64,000 nt of DNA from Ceratothoa steindachneri (GCA_963969495.1 OZ018337.1:85472777-85536776), one strand, 5' to 3'. Positions 1 to 13,074 are shown, numbered from the stretch's first letter. Program-made: numbers and translations. The notes: a model not told the origin generated them from the letters alone.

Positions 1-1030
1 TATTCAGTCGAATTTATATTAGTAGGAAATCTTAAAAAGAAAACGATGGTTAAGAAATGATAATAGACATAAATATCTTTTGAGAAGGCCTCCTTTCTAG
101 AAGAATTATGGGAATGAGAGAATTTAACAAACTGTAAGTTAGGAAAATTTCCAAACCTACTAAAATATTTTACCTCATACCAAAACCACATATTTATGTG
201 ATTATGCAAAACAATTCTTATTAAAGAGAGAAATGGAAATATTTTCCTGCTGCTGAATATTAATGGAAACTATGCCGGAATTTGAATAGATGAAAACTGA
301 TTTGGGCATTTTTATGGCTGCGACTACTCTTTATTTCTCAACACGATTCGTCCTTGAGGATAATTATTTTATGTTTAAATTTTTCTCAAAAGAATTGAGG
401 CCAACTTTAAAGATAATTCTACAGATTTGTATTTAGTTTACAGGTAAAATATGAGGTTCAAGTTAATTTATAAGACCAAATCCCCCCAATGAACCGCAAT
501 ATGTGCATAATATCAAATAATTTGAGTTGATCAATCAGGAAAAAGTTAAAGATCGCTCTGGTTTTGCTCACTTGTGGATCAATTGGATCACATACCACAA
601 AATTCCCGAGAAGAATTACTACATCCTTACTCTTAGGAATAAACCAGACCCGCATAGCATATTCTGAGTGAAGGAAAGAAATAGAGAGCGATCACATTTA
701 TTGCGTCAGACTAGACAGAGTGACATCAAAAGGAATGAAATAGTAAATGAGGGAAATTTAGTTATTTGAACCTTAATGAAAATAAACGAAAGAAAATTAG
801 TGTCTGGTGAAAATGGCTCTAATCATTTAAATAGTTGTTGTAGGTTCGATCATAATGGCAGCGCAACAACAGATCATAGTGTGACAATTTTCAATACCTT
901 TGGTGCTTAATATAACCGGGTAAATAAATCCCACATTCATACACCCCCTTCATCACTTCATCAATATACCAATTCTTTGAATGGTATATAAGTCACTTGT
1001 TTGGAAGTTTTCCCAATTTTCGTATACAAT
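1..1030. other. AT-rich sequence, no gene recognised
   Basis: Short open frames only, such as one of 65 codons on the minus strand at 458-655. None has a recognisable domain or a plausible extension. No RNA gene or transposon end was seen. Confidence 0.5.
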
Positions 1031-1031
1031 A

Positions 1032-1145
1032 TTGAATTATAATTCAAAATACAATACAAGAGGAGCAGCTTCGCTACTCCTCATAACAAGAGGAGCTTGC
1101 GCTTCGCTGTCAGACTTTCGGTCTCCGGCCTACGGCCTATCATGA
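1032..1145 (+). repeat. Hairpin-rich dispersed repeat, copy 1
   Basis: The block opens with a perfect 16-bp palindrome, TTGAATTATAATTCAA (1032-1047). It continues with a 23-nt hairpin at 1060-1082 (GAGGAGCAGC, loop TTC, right arm GCTACTCCTC, one mismatch), then a stretch with AGCTTGCGCTTCGCT, a short AGAC/GTCT hairpin around TTTCG, and a repeated GGCCTA. The core GGAGCAGCTTCGC and the later CAGAC.TTCGGT recur near 31460-31535, and the AGCTTGCGCTTCGCTA part recurs inverted near 33075. This looks like a dispersed, structure-forming repeat. Its family is not identified, and it could be a non-autonomous element or a structured RNA-derived repeat. Confidence 0.55.
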
Positions 1146-4100
1146 TTCTTTTTTTTCCATCTAAATTTGCTCTATTAATTTCCCTGCCCAATTTTATAAT
1201 TTTTATAAATATCATCATTTGTAATTCGTTTAGTTTTAAAAAATCACAAACATTCGATACTTATATTTATTTTTAACTTGACGATTATATTTTTGGTATA
1301 TTATAAAGAAATTATTAGAAGGAGCTTTGATAAAAATTTTAAATCGACTTAGGTGTCAACCAAACTAAAAGAAAAAATCTTGTTCAAACCTTCAAAAAAA
1401 CTCGTTCTTAAAATATAGGGTTATGGAGGATCACACCGAGGAATAGACAAAACTGTAAATGAGGGATAGATAAGATGGATAGCGGACACTGAGTATCCGG
1501 CCCATTTTAAATTGACATTGACACAAAATTACGAGATGATTAACCAAGAGTCCGAGTTAATATTCATTGTGTCACCTAATTTAAAAAAATTGGGACATCA
1601 AATATGATCCCCTTTAGCAATGTGCAGCGATTTTATTTTACCCTTATTCTAACACTGCCACGAAACTCTCGCATTTATATGTCTGAAACAACACCGTTTC
1701 CTCAATCATCGATAGCAACCACCCTATTTCCAACAGAATGACAGTTGGCTTCCTTTCTGCCCAAAGTGGGTTGAATTTAAAAAGATTCAAGAATGGAAAA
1801 AAGTTCATCTCATTCTAAAATGCTTACCTAAATCCTTAGCTGAGATATCATTTGAACAATCTTAGAGTAATATGGCAAAATTGGATGACCTTAATTTGAA
1901 TTTAATAGAGGAAATGAAGAGAAAACTGTTGTAATCATACGGGAGAGGACAGAAGAGAGAACAAACAAATCGAAATAGAAAGTGTGTTTAGAGATTATGT
2001 ACTATAGCTCTTTGTGTCTTATAAAACTCTACAAAACCATTTTAGTTTCATCTACGTTTGTGAATAAAATAATCACGATTTAATTCTAAAAAGAAAATCT
2101 TTCCCAGGCATTACATTTTATACTTGATATTATAAAATTTGACAAAACTCACCTTTGCACATGTTTGGTAAATAAAAACCAAGTTGGAAAGAAGAAATAA
2201 AACATGAACACTTAAGGTAAAGAGAATGTAGTCAGGTGAAGTAGTGTACGATATGATAAAAAGGTAGATGATTAATGATCCCAGGTAATTGTTAGGAAGA
2301 AGGTCCTAGTATTCGTATCCCTGTTCTTAGGGAAAAATCTCCCCTTGCAACAAGCGACAGCAACTAAGGATGAAGAAGTCACTTTACTTCCTGCTTTCGA
2401 GTTCTTTCGGCAATCATTAAAATTGACCTAATTTATAGGAGACGTAATTCTGGATTTGCCTACCAAATGATGCAAGCTAATTGAAATAGCAATCCTGTCT
2501 CGTATCATTAAAAATTATTTTGCCTTTATTGCCCTTCCTACTATTTCTTATAATTACTTCATATAAATAAGTTGTATACACTTGTTTAAAAATGTTATTA
2601 TATGATTTTAATATATATTTTTATTGAATATTTTATGTATTTGAATTATTTAAAATCGACAAATGATCGCTTTAAAATAAAATATTTATTTACCAAATAA
2701 TTTTTCTTATTTTCTTATCATATTTCTAAAGGATTCTAAAGTTTCACATTCTATTTTCTTCTCATGTTCTTCTTAACTCCCTGAAGAACATTACATATTC
2801 AAGTTTGTACAGAGAGCTTAAGCTAATTACCAATAATTTCTAGCAATTTCTTATATAAGGAATACAACAATAATAAATTTTTTGGACAATTTTAAGTTAT
2901 TCAAATGCGATAATTAACGTCAAACCATACCAAGGCATCTTTAATTCCTCATTAAAATTACCAGGCTAAAACCAATAGAAGTTAGTGAGTCACGCTTTTG
3001 TGAAGATGTCAATTTTCAAATATAGATTTAAAAAATAATTCAAAATTATCAATGGAAATTTAGAATAAATAAGAGAATCAACTTAAATATTATAAATATT
3101 ACTTTAAGATTATCTGTTTCTTATAATTCAATGTAGAAAATTTAAATTATACATTTATATAAAGATGACTTTAATACTTTTCACATTTGAAGAATGAATT
3201 CAATTTATTCGTTTGCCCAAACAAATAAAAAAGTTAAGATACTATAAACAGAGTAAAATGAAGATGTTTACTCTCTTCTTCATAGAATAGAGTATATCAA
3301 ATTTTATAAATACACACACCAAAATGTGTCCAGCAACACAAAGCTAATCAATGATCGTTTCTTGTTGTGTCTAGCTTGTCGTTTTCAAATGACTTTTCAA
3401 TATTAACTTTATCCAAATCGTAAAAGTTTCCTCAAAGAGTCTATCTATTTCCGCTCAAATTTTTATTTCTGAACCAATTTAAATTGTATTTCTCGCTTCA
3501 TTTGTGACAATTGATTCTCAAATCACTAAATTGGTTGTTTTAACAAGGAATTTCTTGTATAATAATTTTATACCCCAAGAATTAAAGGGACAAGAGTATC
3601 AGGTATTTATATATGTGTCTTCGAATGAGCCCGACATATATGTCACTTCTACTCAATATGCGTGATCGCTTAAGGTCAAACGGGTGACCTTGACTAAACT
3701 CTGGTCACGACTGGGATGGGGGATCGAAGTAGGGGGGGGAGTGCAAAGGATTTTAATTCAAAAGAGTGAGTGCAGTTGGCCGATATTAAACTAATGAAGG
3801 CTGCGGCAATGTGACCTATGAAAAAGTAGGAGCAAAATATACATTAACATTTACAGAGTTATAAACAATAAATAGAATAAAGGAAATAATGGCAATAGAA
3901 CTGGATGAATAGAAGAATCGAATTAATAGATTTACTCAGTGCGGAATTACATGGAAGACGTCGCTGGAAGACAGTTTCATTAAAACCATACACTTGAAAG
4001 CCCGTCTGAAGTAATTCATTTTAGAAGGATTTAAAATTCGAAAAATACGTGATAAAATCTGATTAAACGAAAATTGAGCTCTTTTGCGTAAAAGTGGCGA

Positions 4101-7100
4101 CAACTCTCTAGAAGAACATTGTTCCTACAATAAACTATGGAGTAAACCAATTATATTTTAAGGCAATTTCGCTGCACTGTCGTTGCTAGAGTTTAGAATA
4201 ATGCATAAGTGGTTCTTTACGATTATACTTAGAGCGATACTTGTAAGTATGGCCTCTCAAGTTTATTGATTTTCAACATAACAACACTCCCAAAATTTAT
4301 TCAATTTAGTATGATCCTGGTGGTCAGAAGCAAAAAAAAGCGTTTTGTAATGAGAACCGCAGTCATCAGCCCGCATTTCAAAGGATACATGTAGGACGCA
4401 CCAAAATTCTGAACTATTGGAGATGTATAACTGATAATAGATTCGTCCCAATGCATCAAAATTTCTATACTTCACTTTAAATATTTCAGGAATTATCGCT
4501 TTTAGAACGCGTATAAATAATTAATCTAGCTAATGTAAAGACAAAGTAATACACTCTATTTGAGAAATTTGATAGTAAAAAATAATACGCAAGAAAGGGA
4601 GGAACAGGGACCAACCGAGGATCAAAAGGCATCAAAAGGATTAATCAATCGCTTATTTTGAAAGAATGAACTTCTATAAATATTAATCTGTTTCTCATAT
4701 TTTTCATTTAAAATAAATGAAATTTATCAATTAAAAGTTGATACATAAACTATCCCAAATAAAATTTATGATAAAGCAACTGGTAAATTAAACTTATGAG
4801 CTAATGAAAGTTCATAAAACGGATAATTAATCAAAGAAGAGCAAAGGAAAGAGACGTCAACATGCAATCGAAAAACCAACGTAGCATTTGGAGATTCACT
4901 CTTTTCCTTTAAATAGTGATGTAATTAAAATAGCTTTTGACATTATTTGTAGAGTCTCTCAAAGCAGAAACCGGTCTTGGATCTATTTTTCTTGACATGA
5001 AAAAGGAAATTGGGAAATTACAGCTGAGTTTAATAGATTGGCATCATTAGATTTAATGATCGAAGGTTCTCACTCTCCTTTACATATGGAAAGGATTTGG
5101 TCCAAATAGTGTCAAACCACAGCATGTATGCCTTTGATTGCTCTCAAGTTATAGCAAAGGTGATGGTAAATTTTGCGTAGAGCGCTGGATAGAATCCAAA
5201 ACTGAAGTGTGAAAAAGTTGTGTTGGTAGGAAAACAGATAGAAACCAGAGTAAGAAAACGGATGACAAACAAACAATTAATTCAGTTACTGATCTAGTTG
5301 TAAATAGCAAAACAGTATAAATTCCTTAATAAGATATCTAGCAATAGAGCCTGATTTAATATACTCATTAAGGGTAACTAATATCAAAGACTTTCAGGGA
5401 ATGACATAGTTTTATTTTATGTTACCAATAATTGAAAAGCTTAGAGGATTCAAAGGTGCTTAAAGCCAAATTTGAATATTATTGAGCAAAAAATCTTATT
5501 TTTCCTTTGGGTTTGCAATTTTAAGGCGGCTTTTGACTGCAAATACACAAAAAATTTTGTTTAGAGTTAATTTATTAATGGTTTGTATGCTCTCCTCCAT
5601 CAGGGATTGTATCTATGTATGTATATATACAGAATCTGTTGAAAAAGTGATAGATACAAACTAGAAGACAGAGCCTTTGAAAGCAACAAGAATTAATTAA
5701 CAGGTCGATGAAGAGAAATGAGAGGATTCGCCGATTAAAATTATGAAACTATAAATTCTGACAGAGAATCGTCAATTACTTTATTCCTTCTAATGTAAGA
5801 ACAGAGCCCAATATGAGGAGAGGGGCTTTCTTTGGGTTGTAAATTAGATATAAAGTCTACACGAAGATACGCAGTGACATTTCTTTTTTCCTTCTTTTGC
5901 TCACCTATTCTTATTTCTTTCAAAAAGTCAACTGCATCACAAAAAAAAACTATTTAATTGAATCAAATTCTTCGAAACAGAGAAATGGAACTCTATTTTT
6001 GTCCTGGCCATAAGCATTTCATCATCATGCAATGGACTCTAGAATCTGCAAATAGTGTTTCACGCTACCTATACATACCCGAAAGTTGCTTCGCGTGGTT
6101 CTTGAAACACGCAATCCAACAATTTCATAAGATCATCGTGAATGGAATCATTGATATTTGTGAGACAGATTTCTTAGAGATCGATATGATAGAGGGTAGG
6201 AGGGAAAAACTATCATGGTTAGAAGTTATTCGTAAAACTAGACTAGATTATTAATTCAGGAATATGCATTCATGTAAATTGGTCTAAAATATGATTTTTC
6301 AAATACTCTGACGTCCAAATAAGCAATAACTTATTGCCTATCATAATTTGGAATCAGTAAATAATAGTTCCATGAATGATAAATTAATTTTCTCGAAAGA
6401 ATCAATAGGGTAAATGATTTTAATTATCATTACTTCACAAAATTTAAATTATATTTAATAAATCCAAAATTCTCACAAATATATGTTTGCGAAGGTTTTT
6501 CCTGTTAAGAATATTTAATTTAGTATTTAATTTAGAAAGATATGACAACAAATTGTGTTGTACCTATATTAATGCATCTTATCTTAAATTAGACGTAATA
6601 TTATACAAATAAATATGTCCACTGATTAATATGGAAAGAGATAAGAACAGTAAAATATCAGTCTGACCAGCAGAAATTAAAAAATCAATTATTTTGCAAA
6701 AATATTTTTATTGTTATTTTAATAATTAGAAACATAAATGAAAGCTATTGGGTATCTTGTGCAGCGATTAAAGCAACAAAAACTCACGGCTCACTTCTCA
6801 TTTCTCATTCTTGGTTAATTTTATATTGAACTGACTAAAAGAACACTAACTATTTCTCAGTTGTCATCATATTTCCTATAACTTCACGCGCTAAGACTAG
6901 CACCAGAAATCTTTTTTTTCCAGACCTGTCATTAACCCGACCTGATATAAAGTAGACGCAGCATCGCTGCTTGAATGCCTACACACCATGTCTATTGTAC
7001 CTTCAGTCTCTTTTTATACCTCTTGAACTCTATGCTTATCCTTTGGTCAGAGTTCATATATTATTGAATAAACGCAATTCGTCAATTTGGGATAATTTAA

Positions 7101-10100
7101 AAAATTATGTAACCAACAAAACCAATAAATTGAGAGTCGTCCGTTCTAATTTGAAGAAAATTGAGCATCAATTGTTCTTGGCATCTATATTTGAAGAGTC
7201 ATTTCTAGGAAAACTGAAACGTTCACTATTATTTACTGATCGCAATTATGAACTTTGTACCAAGATTCAGTCTCAATTTTATCCCTTGAAAGGGGTTTGT
7301 GCAAAGGTAATCTGAAGTTGGTGAGAATGGAAGACGAATGAATTATATATAAGCGGGGTTAGGCTGATTGAAATTATATTGAAACAATTTAAATCAAAAT
7401 CCATGTATAAATAAGCAAAATTGCCTGCTAATAAGTGTGAGGATATCTTAGTCAGCCCTACCTTATTATTATTTCTCTATTTCAGATTCAGATAAAAAGT
7501 TTGAGAACAGAAATTTAGCTATCAAAAATTGCCCTTTGTATAACCTCTCTCGAGTTGATCCACAATAAGAGAACTTCTCATTTGATAAAGGATATGAAGA
7601 GAAAAGCCAGTCTTCGCTCCAGCGCCAAATACGGAGACAATTAGGTTGCAGCCTTATTGAACCAGGCCCTGTCAGACTTTGTATGGACAAACAACTTAAT
7701 ACTTCAGATCTGGAGCATCATTAAAATTTTCCTAATCTAGATTATATGGGTCATTGCCGATTAGTTTTAAGTAAAATCCTCAAAAATAAGAAGTGATGCG
7801 CAAACAAATTGGATACCATATCACCGTGATCAGGGGAGGAAATTTCAGGGCCAAGAGGAGCTAATGATACAGCGTGATCTGTTCTATCTCTGACCTCAAA
7901 TCTCTCCTAATTTGAACTCATCTGATAGGTAAGCATTATATTTTATTGTTACCTCGGTCAGGTGGTATTATTTTCTTTTTCATTGTTATTAGTCTGTGCT
8001 ATCAATATACAATATTATTCTCTATGCGCGCTATGATCTTCACTAATATGGTTTTACTATAAGATGTCCTTCTTTTTGCCTGTCTGTAACCACCCTCAGT
8101 CACCTACCCGATAAAAAGAATTAAATCTCGAAAACTTGATCATTTTCATCCGAGACTATCCTATGTTTCTCTCCCCAAAATATCATTTTGAAATAAATAA
8201 CTGACACGGAATTCTCCGCAATCTAAATATTTTATAAGAAAATCGTGAAATAGTAGTCAAATTAAAAGAATTTTTAAAGTGTTAAGGCAGTATATCCTAA
8301 ATAATCCTAAAACAAGTGAATGAGGCACACGGCACAAAAGGACGCTAACCGACGTTTTCTATGCATCTGATGTATCATACCCATGTGGGTATAGAACTCT
8401 AAAGAGAGGATCCACTCAACTTGCATGCACATATGAAGAGACCAAATATATCTACAATAAAAATCAATATTGATATTAAAAAAACTGAAACAGAATTGTC
8501 ATAAACGAAATAAAAAAGAAATTTACCATCAAGCCGACACTCTATAATGAAAGATTGCTCGAAATGACCTGGGAGTTAAGGGTCGGAAGAAAAAAGAAAG
8601 AAATTATTTTATCTGAGAGCCCTCGAGTGTTGTTCAGCTTAATTAGCCTCAGTCGAAACAAACGAAGATAAAATTAATTCAAAATTTCCCTCAAAACAAG
8701 TATTATCTGTGGTAGCAGTACTAAAGCAAATAACACTCATAAGATAAGGCAAAGAGAACGTTTTATCCTGTATCTTCATCTAAATCAAGAATGACTACCG
8801 CCTTCTTTCACCCTTTTCTGTGTCTAACCTTGCGTGAAAGAGATAGTGAGAGATTAAAACGAGGTGCCAAAGATAAACCGAGAAAGCGAAACACCTTCTA
8901 TCAGCTATTATTTTATTAATTGTGTGAGTATTTGAACAATTTAGCTAAATAAATTCTTTCCCTATATTATTGTTTATTACTCGATTCATTGAATAAATTA
9001 TTGGAGCCAAAGTTCTCTTAGAGCTTAATTAAAAAAAAATAATTCTCATATTTAAGAGAAGATCATTGATCGTCCACAATTGAAATTTACTCCCATTTTA
9101 GGGATAAATTCATCGCATTAATTGTTGAGGAGGCGAAAGTAAATTGAAGGACGTAATTGAATACACCAATACAATAAGGCACACCAATATAGTAGAGGAG
9201 ATGGCATCAGAATGGCGGGGCTTCATTTTCCGACCCAATATGAACTATTACAAAAACCTATTAGCTCACATCGTCTCATTTATTTTTATTATTACTAAGT
9301 ATTGCAATAAGCACCAATCTTCCACCCATTAATCACCACCTCCTTTATTGACCTATGTCACTACTTACATAACTTCTTAAAGTAATAGGATCCAAATCAC
9401 CCTCTTCATTGCTGTTCCCGCCTTCGAAAACGATTACGGGAAGGACGGCGCTTGAATATCACTACTGGCACTGCGGGCGCCGTTAAGGCAGACTTAGAAT
9501 CCCGATCACGCTCGCTCTATTACTGATCTCGGGACACTGCAAGTGCCATTATCTCTAACTCCAACAAAAGGAAGGAAGGCCTTGCAAGATTTATTAAACT
9601 AAAATTGGCGAACATTTGGAAAATAGTTCGATGCAGTCAGATTATGTAATAATACATAATTACTTCTCAATGAAACTGATATTTCTTTTAATAATATTTA
9701 AAATGAGTGGTATAATTCATGTCTCTAAAGTTTCTACAAATTTCCTTAATTTATGATGATATTGCAATTCAATTAACTATATTTCATGAACCTCCTTCCC
9801 CCGACATCTTTGGCATATTATTCTCGCATATAACGATCAGATCAAGTAATTTAACCCATTAATGCCGCTTGACAATTCGAGGTGCCACTATTATTCCTTT
9901 GTTATATGTCGGAAAAATTTATTTACTTTCCATAAAACCATATTTCACGTTATCATACAAGCCTACAATTATGTAAAACACTAACTTCGCACTGTTGTGC
10001 GCACTAAAACTAGATGTATATTGTATTTATTTAAGCGCGTTTTACGCGAGGCTAAATATGACTTCTATACCTCTTTCCAAAAGGTAAGTACTTTTGGTTT

Positions 10101-10340
10101 AAGTTTCAGTAAAATGTAAAGATTAAATCCCTGAATGACAATATTTTCTATATATGAGAAAATCATTCCGTAACATGTATTATTATAACTTAGCAAAAGA
10201 TTTTACCAGTCGGCATAAACGATATACAACAAATATTCGCTGCGAGCGTGAACATAACAAATGAGTCTCCCTAATATTGTTGTTTAATATTTAAGAAGTA
10301 ATTCTTTTCTATAAATATTAATTTTTCTATACTCTTACCC

Positions 10341-10343
<3 letters not shown>
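1146..10343. other. Long AT-rich region with no recognised gene
   Basis: The open frames here (for example 98 codons at 5958-6254 plus, 114 codons at 6971-7315 plus, 73 codons at 7469-7690 minus) have no motif I recognise, no low-complexity explanation and no clear splice context. They could be exons or chance. A GC-richer patch at about 9415-9560 contains small inverted repeats (TGGCACTGC against GCAAGTGCCA) but no identifiable gene. Confidence 0.4.

Positions 10344-10388
<45 letters not shown>
10344..10388. repeat. (TA)n microsatellite left of foldback element
   Basis: An uninterrupted TA dinucleotide tract about 45 bp long. Together with the tract at 10709-10752 it brackets the foldback element. 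TA-rich sites are favoured targets or ends of several foldback and MITE-type elements, so the association may be meaningful. Confidence 0.95.
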
Positions 10389-10435
10389 AAAAAATTAATT
10401 AGTGTAGATGGCTAGCAGTTTTTCTTATATGCAAA

Positions 10436-10703
10436 CTTTGTTGAAGACTATGGTATATTTAGCCTTGACCAATCTCCTTTAGCAACTTTCTATTCTTCTC
10501 ACTGAATTTTGTAGACCATCTTGTAGATGGTAGATACCTTGTCCTATGTTGATTTTGCTTTTTATATAACGCGCTTTATTAAAAAGAGATATAAACATCA
10601 GGTATGTTATCTACCATCTATAAGATGGACTACAAAGGACAGTCAGAAGAATAGAAATGTGCTAAAGGAAATTGATCGATACGAAATATACTATGGTCTT
10701 CAA

Positions 10704-10708
<5 letters not shown>
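10436..10708. repeat. Foldback element with ~105-bp imperfect inverted arms
   Basis: The left arm at 10436-10540 reads from ACTTTGTTGAAGACTATGGT to TAGATGGTAGATACC. The right arm at 10603-10708 read on the minus strand gives ATTTTGTTGAAGACCATAGT to TAGATGGTAGATAACATACC. Blocks such as CTCCTTTAGCA, TTTCTATTCTTCT and GTAGACCATCTTGTAGATGG match with scattered substitutions. About 60 bp of spacer separates the arms. Within each arm CCATCT...AGATGG is itself a small hairpin. Read-through would give a long stem-loop RNA. The open frames over it (10527-10778 plus, 10630-10842 minus) are artefacts of the repeat. No transposase is encoded. Confidence 0.8.

Positions 10709-10752
<44 letters not shown>
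10709..10752. repeat. (TA)n microsatellite abutting the foldback right arm
   Basis: A pure TA tract starting immediately at the outer end of the right foldback arm. Beyond it, near 10811-10835, TGTAGATGTTAGGTACCTGG resembles a segment of the left arm, so a further partial copy may lie there. Confidence 0.95.
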
Positions 10753-10754
<2 letters not shown>

Positions 10755-10842
10755 ACAAAATACAAGAATAAGTTATAAATAAATTTCCATATAATTGGAT
10801 TGGAAGACATGTAGATGTTAGGTACCTGGTAAAATTAGCCAA

Positions 10843-11848
10843 TCACACATGATATTGCAAACTACATATCTTTTTCAACGCAACATTCTAGTTTTAAGAG
10901 TCCCCAACGGCCTGATCTGCTCTTTCCTTAAAAGGTTCAAAGTAGAGATTGAAATAACAAGAGCATCTTAGTGGTAATTTCACACCAACAGACATCGCTT
11001 TCTTTTCTTTTTTGATAAGGGTAGGGGGAAGGATAGAGATATAAACCCCTTCACTTGCTCAAGAGATTGTGAGATTGAGCAATTGATAAAGAAATTAACT
11101 GTTACAGTCAACACATTGTAGCATAAGCTTAAACCACACTACTAGCAATTAGACCAACCGGTTAAAACCATTTGCAGTATATCCTCTAATGTTTATTTTC
11201 AAATCTTTATTCTTTTCTTTCTTAGAAGATGGTTTAAATTTGTTCTTGAGGAGGAAAGGCGGAGATAATGAGATTATTTAATCAAAGTTTCTTAAACTGC
11301 AGATTTTTACCACCACAATAGAAAAAAAAGTTATACAAAAGAACAAACGAAAAAATACAAAGAGCAGTTTTATTATAAAAATTCCAAGATTTAAACAAGC
11401 CAAGGTTGAAGGAATTAGGAGTCAGAAACCAAATAAAGCGAAATGACAAAATACAATATTTAAACATGACCAGAAAAAGGAGTCTTGTCTCCCTCGGTTA
11501 ATTTAGTTATTATCTCCATTGCGTAGGTCTGGTATAGAAAGGAGCAAAACAATAAGTAAAATCTAAACATTTCATAATTCTTTTTAAATATACTAATAAC
11601 TTCACAAATTACACATACCACCAACTAAACAGCTTTTGTTAAGATAGGAAAAATTATATATAAAAGGTGTTAGAAATTCTCGAGCCATCTATAAATAATT
11701 TAAATTATTTGAACGGTCTAAATTATCGCAGATTAGGATAAGATGTCAGAGGTCTTTATTGCTTTAGAGGATCAATTTTTAACTGACTCGTCAACTTCTG
11801 CCTATAGGAGCACTGAACCTAACCCTTACAAAAACCTGGTCCTTTTAA

Positions 11849-11850
<2 letters not shown>
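10843..11850. other. AT-rich spacer, nothing recognised
   Basis: No gene, RNA or transposon terminus recognised. The 61-codon minus-strand frame at 11282-11467 is Phe/Leu-rich, as expected from AT-rich DNA. Confidence 0.5.
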
Positions 11851-11852
<2 letters not shown>

Positions 11853-11944
<92 letters not shown>

Positions 11945-11952
11945 TGAGAAAA

Positions 11953-12030
<78 letters not shown>
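11853..12030. repeat. Compound microsatellite (TA)n-(GA)n-(TA)n
   Basis: A TA tract at about 11853-11900 is followed by a GA tract at about 11901-11937, a short interrupted GA/A-rich joint to 11955, then a second TA tract to about 12030. The overlapping open frames on both strands encode only Tyr-Ile, Arg-Glu or Ser-Leu repeats and are not genes. Confidence 0.97.
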
Positions 12031-12032
<2 letters not shown>

Positions 12033-12074
12033 AATGGAAAAAAACACAAGAAATAGAAAAACAGGATAACTTTC

Positions 12075-12163
12075 TTTGGAATTCGAACCGTGAACATTTA
12101 GGCAGCGAACAACCGGTTCGATCTCAATTAAACCGTCCCTTAAACCACTCGGCTACTCGAAAG
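12075..12163 (-). pseudogene. tRNA-like sequence with A and B boxes (tRNA pseudogene or SINE head)
   Basis: On the minus strand TAGCCGAGTGG (12145-12155) matches the RNA polymerase III A-box consensus as found in Leu/Ser tRNAs, and GGTTCGAATTCC (12078-12089) is B-box-like with one extra base. The spacing would suit a class II tRNA. A CGGTT/AACCG stem lies where the anticodon arm would be, but its loop is too large. The T-stem pairs poorly, and only about five acceptor pairs (CTTTC/GAAAG) can be drawn. It is therefore not a functional tRNA as written. A degraded tRNA or the head of a tRNA-derived SINE are the two readings; chance is a third. Confidence 0.35.
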
Positions 12164-12564
12164 ACAAAAGATCTTCCGAATAAAAAAGTTTTTAAGGTCC
12201 GCTTCGCAAAGTCGATCGTGCCTGTGTAAGAGAGAGAAATTAATCGAGAATTCAAAGGACAAAGGAAAGTTTAGGTAAACACGCAGCGAATATATAATGT
12301 ATAAATTTTTCATGAGCTTGATAGGATGATGAACTCAATCCAACAAACCGCAAGATCAGAAAAAAGGATAATTTTTCTTCGGTATCGTTATTTCCTAATT
12401 CGCAAATATTCCGTACAGGGTGGGGGTAGAGGGATTTTAATCGTGCACACTGTTAAAACAAAAAGAATAAACAACCTTTAGGAAGGACAAATATCCCTCC
12501 CCCAATCTGGAAACGAAGTATTCCTGAAATTGTCCAACCACATACCTGATGAAGGATTGAAAAA

Positions 12565-13074
12565 TTTCCTAAACCTCGTTCTACACTGCCACCTTACGGA
12601 AATACGACAAAACTAAAAAATAAAGAACTTGAACTCCTATACCATGATTTAGAAAAACTTGAAAAACAGAAAGCCCTCAAAATAAAACAAGAACTTGCAC
12701 CCCAACTGATTTCAGAATGAACCAAACCACGCACAAAGAACAAAAGCTCTCTATTAACAAAAGAAATGAAAGAATCTTTCAAAAAATTCCGTGATAAAAT
12801 TGACATTATCGTTAGAAAAGCAGACAATTCAAACATTTTCGTTCTACTTAACAAAGAAGTCTTCATGCATGAACTAAACAACATACTTTGTGATACCTCC
12901 AAATTTAAAAAAAATAATGAAAGACCCAACTGAACAACTGAAGAAAAAAGCCAACAAACTAATATCCAAAAACAACATTATCCCCAATCAAATTGATTTT
13001 TTTCCTATTGAAAGGGAATATAGCCCCAGATACATCTGCGGAAAAGTCAAATCACATAAGATAAAGACCCCAAA
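12565..13074 (+). pseudogene. Penelope-like retroelement ORF fragment (N-terminal region up to the start of RT)
   Basis: Read in one frame with corrections noted, the plus strand carries LPPYGN, then KNKELELLYHDLEKLEKQ, LLTKEMKESFKK, DIIVRKADNSNIFVLLNKE, a DTSKFKKIMKDPTEQLKKK block and SPRYICGKVKSHKI. From memory, Penelope-like elements have RKADKSNTFVIL, DTSKFKRITKDP and GYIYGNVKTHKPG-type motifs in this order just before the first reverse transcriptase blocks. One in-frame stop lies at 12718-12720, and a frameshift falls in the A-run near 12906-12915. The copy ends abruptly at 13074, next to a TATATA-rich stretch, so the catalytic RT and the endonuclease are absent. The opposite-strand frame at 12594-12929 is a shadow of this sequence. 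It is a dead fragment. The family assignment is fairly sure; the exact subfamily is not known. Confidence 0.72.

Noticed and set aside
843..870. GGTTCGATCAT as a tRNA B box
   Set aside because: No A box at suitable spacing and no cloverleaf could be drawn.
11743..12097. Frames of 73-96 codons over the TA/GA microsatellite
   Set aside because: Tyr-Ile, Arg-Glu and Ser-Leu repeats from dinucleotide tracts, open in several frames at once.
12551..12575. CTGATGA...GAAAA as a hammerhead ribozyme core (Penelope-like elements can carry one)
   Set aside because: The flanking bases do not form the required stems, and the match lies at the edge of the coding remnant.
12594..12929. 111-codon minus-strand Ser/Phe-rich frame
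   Set aside because: It is the antisense of the Penelope-like coding remnant, which explains the sequence better.
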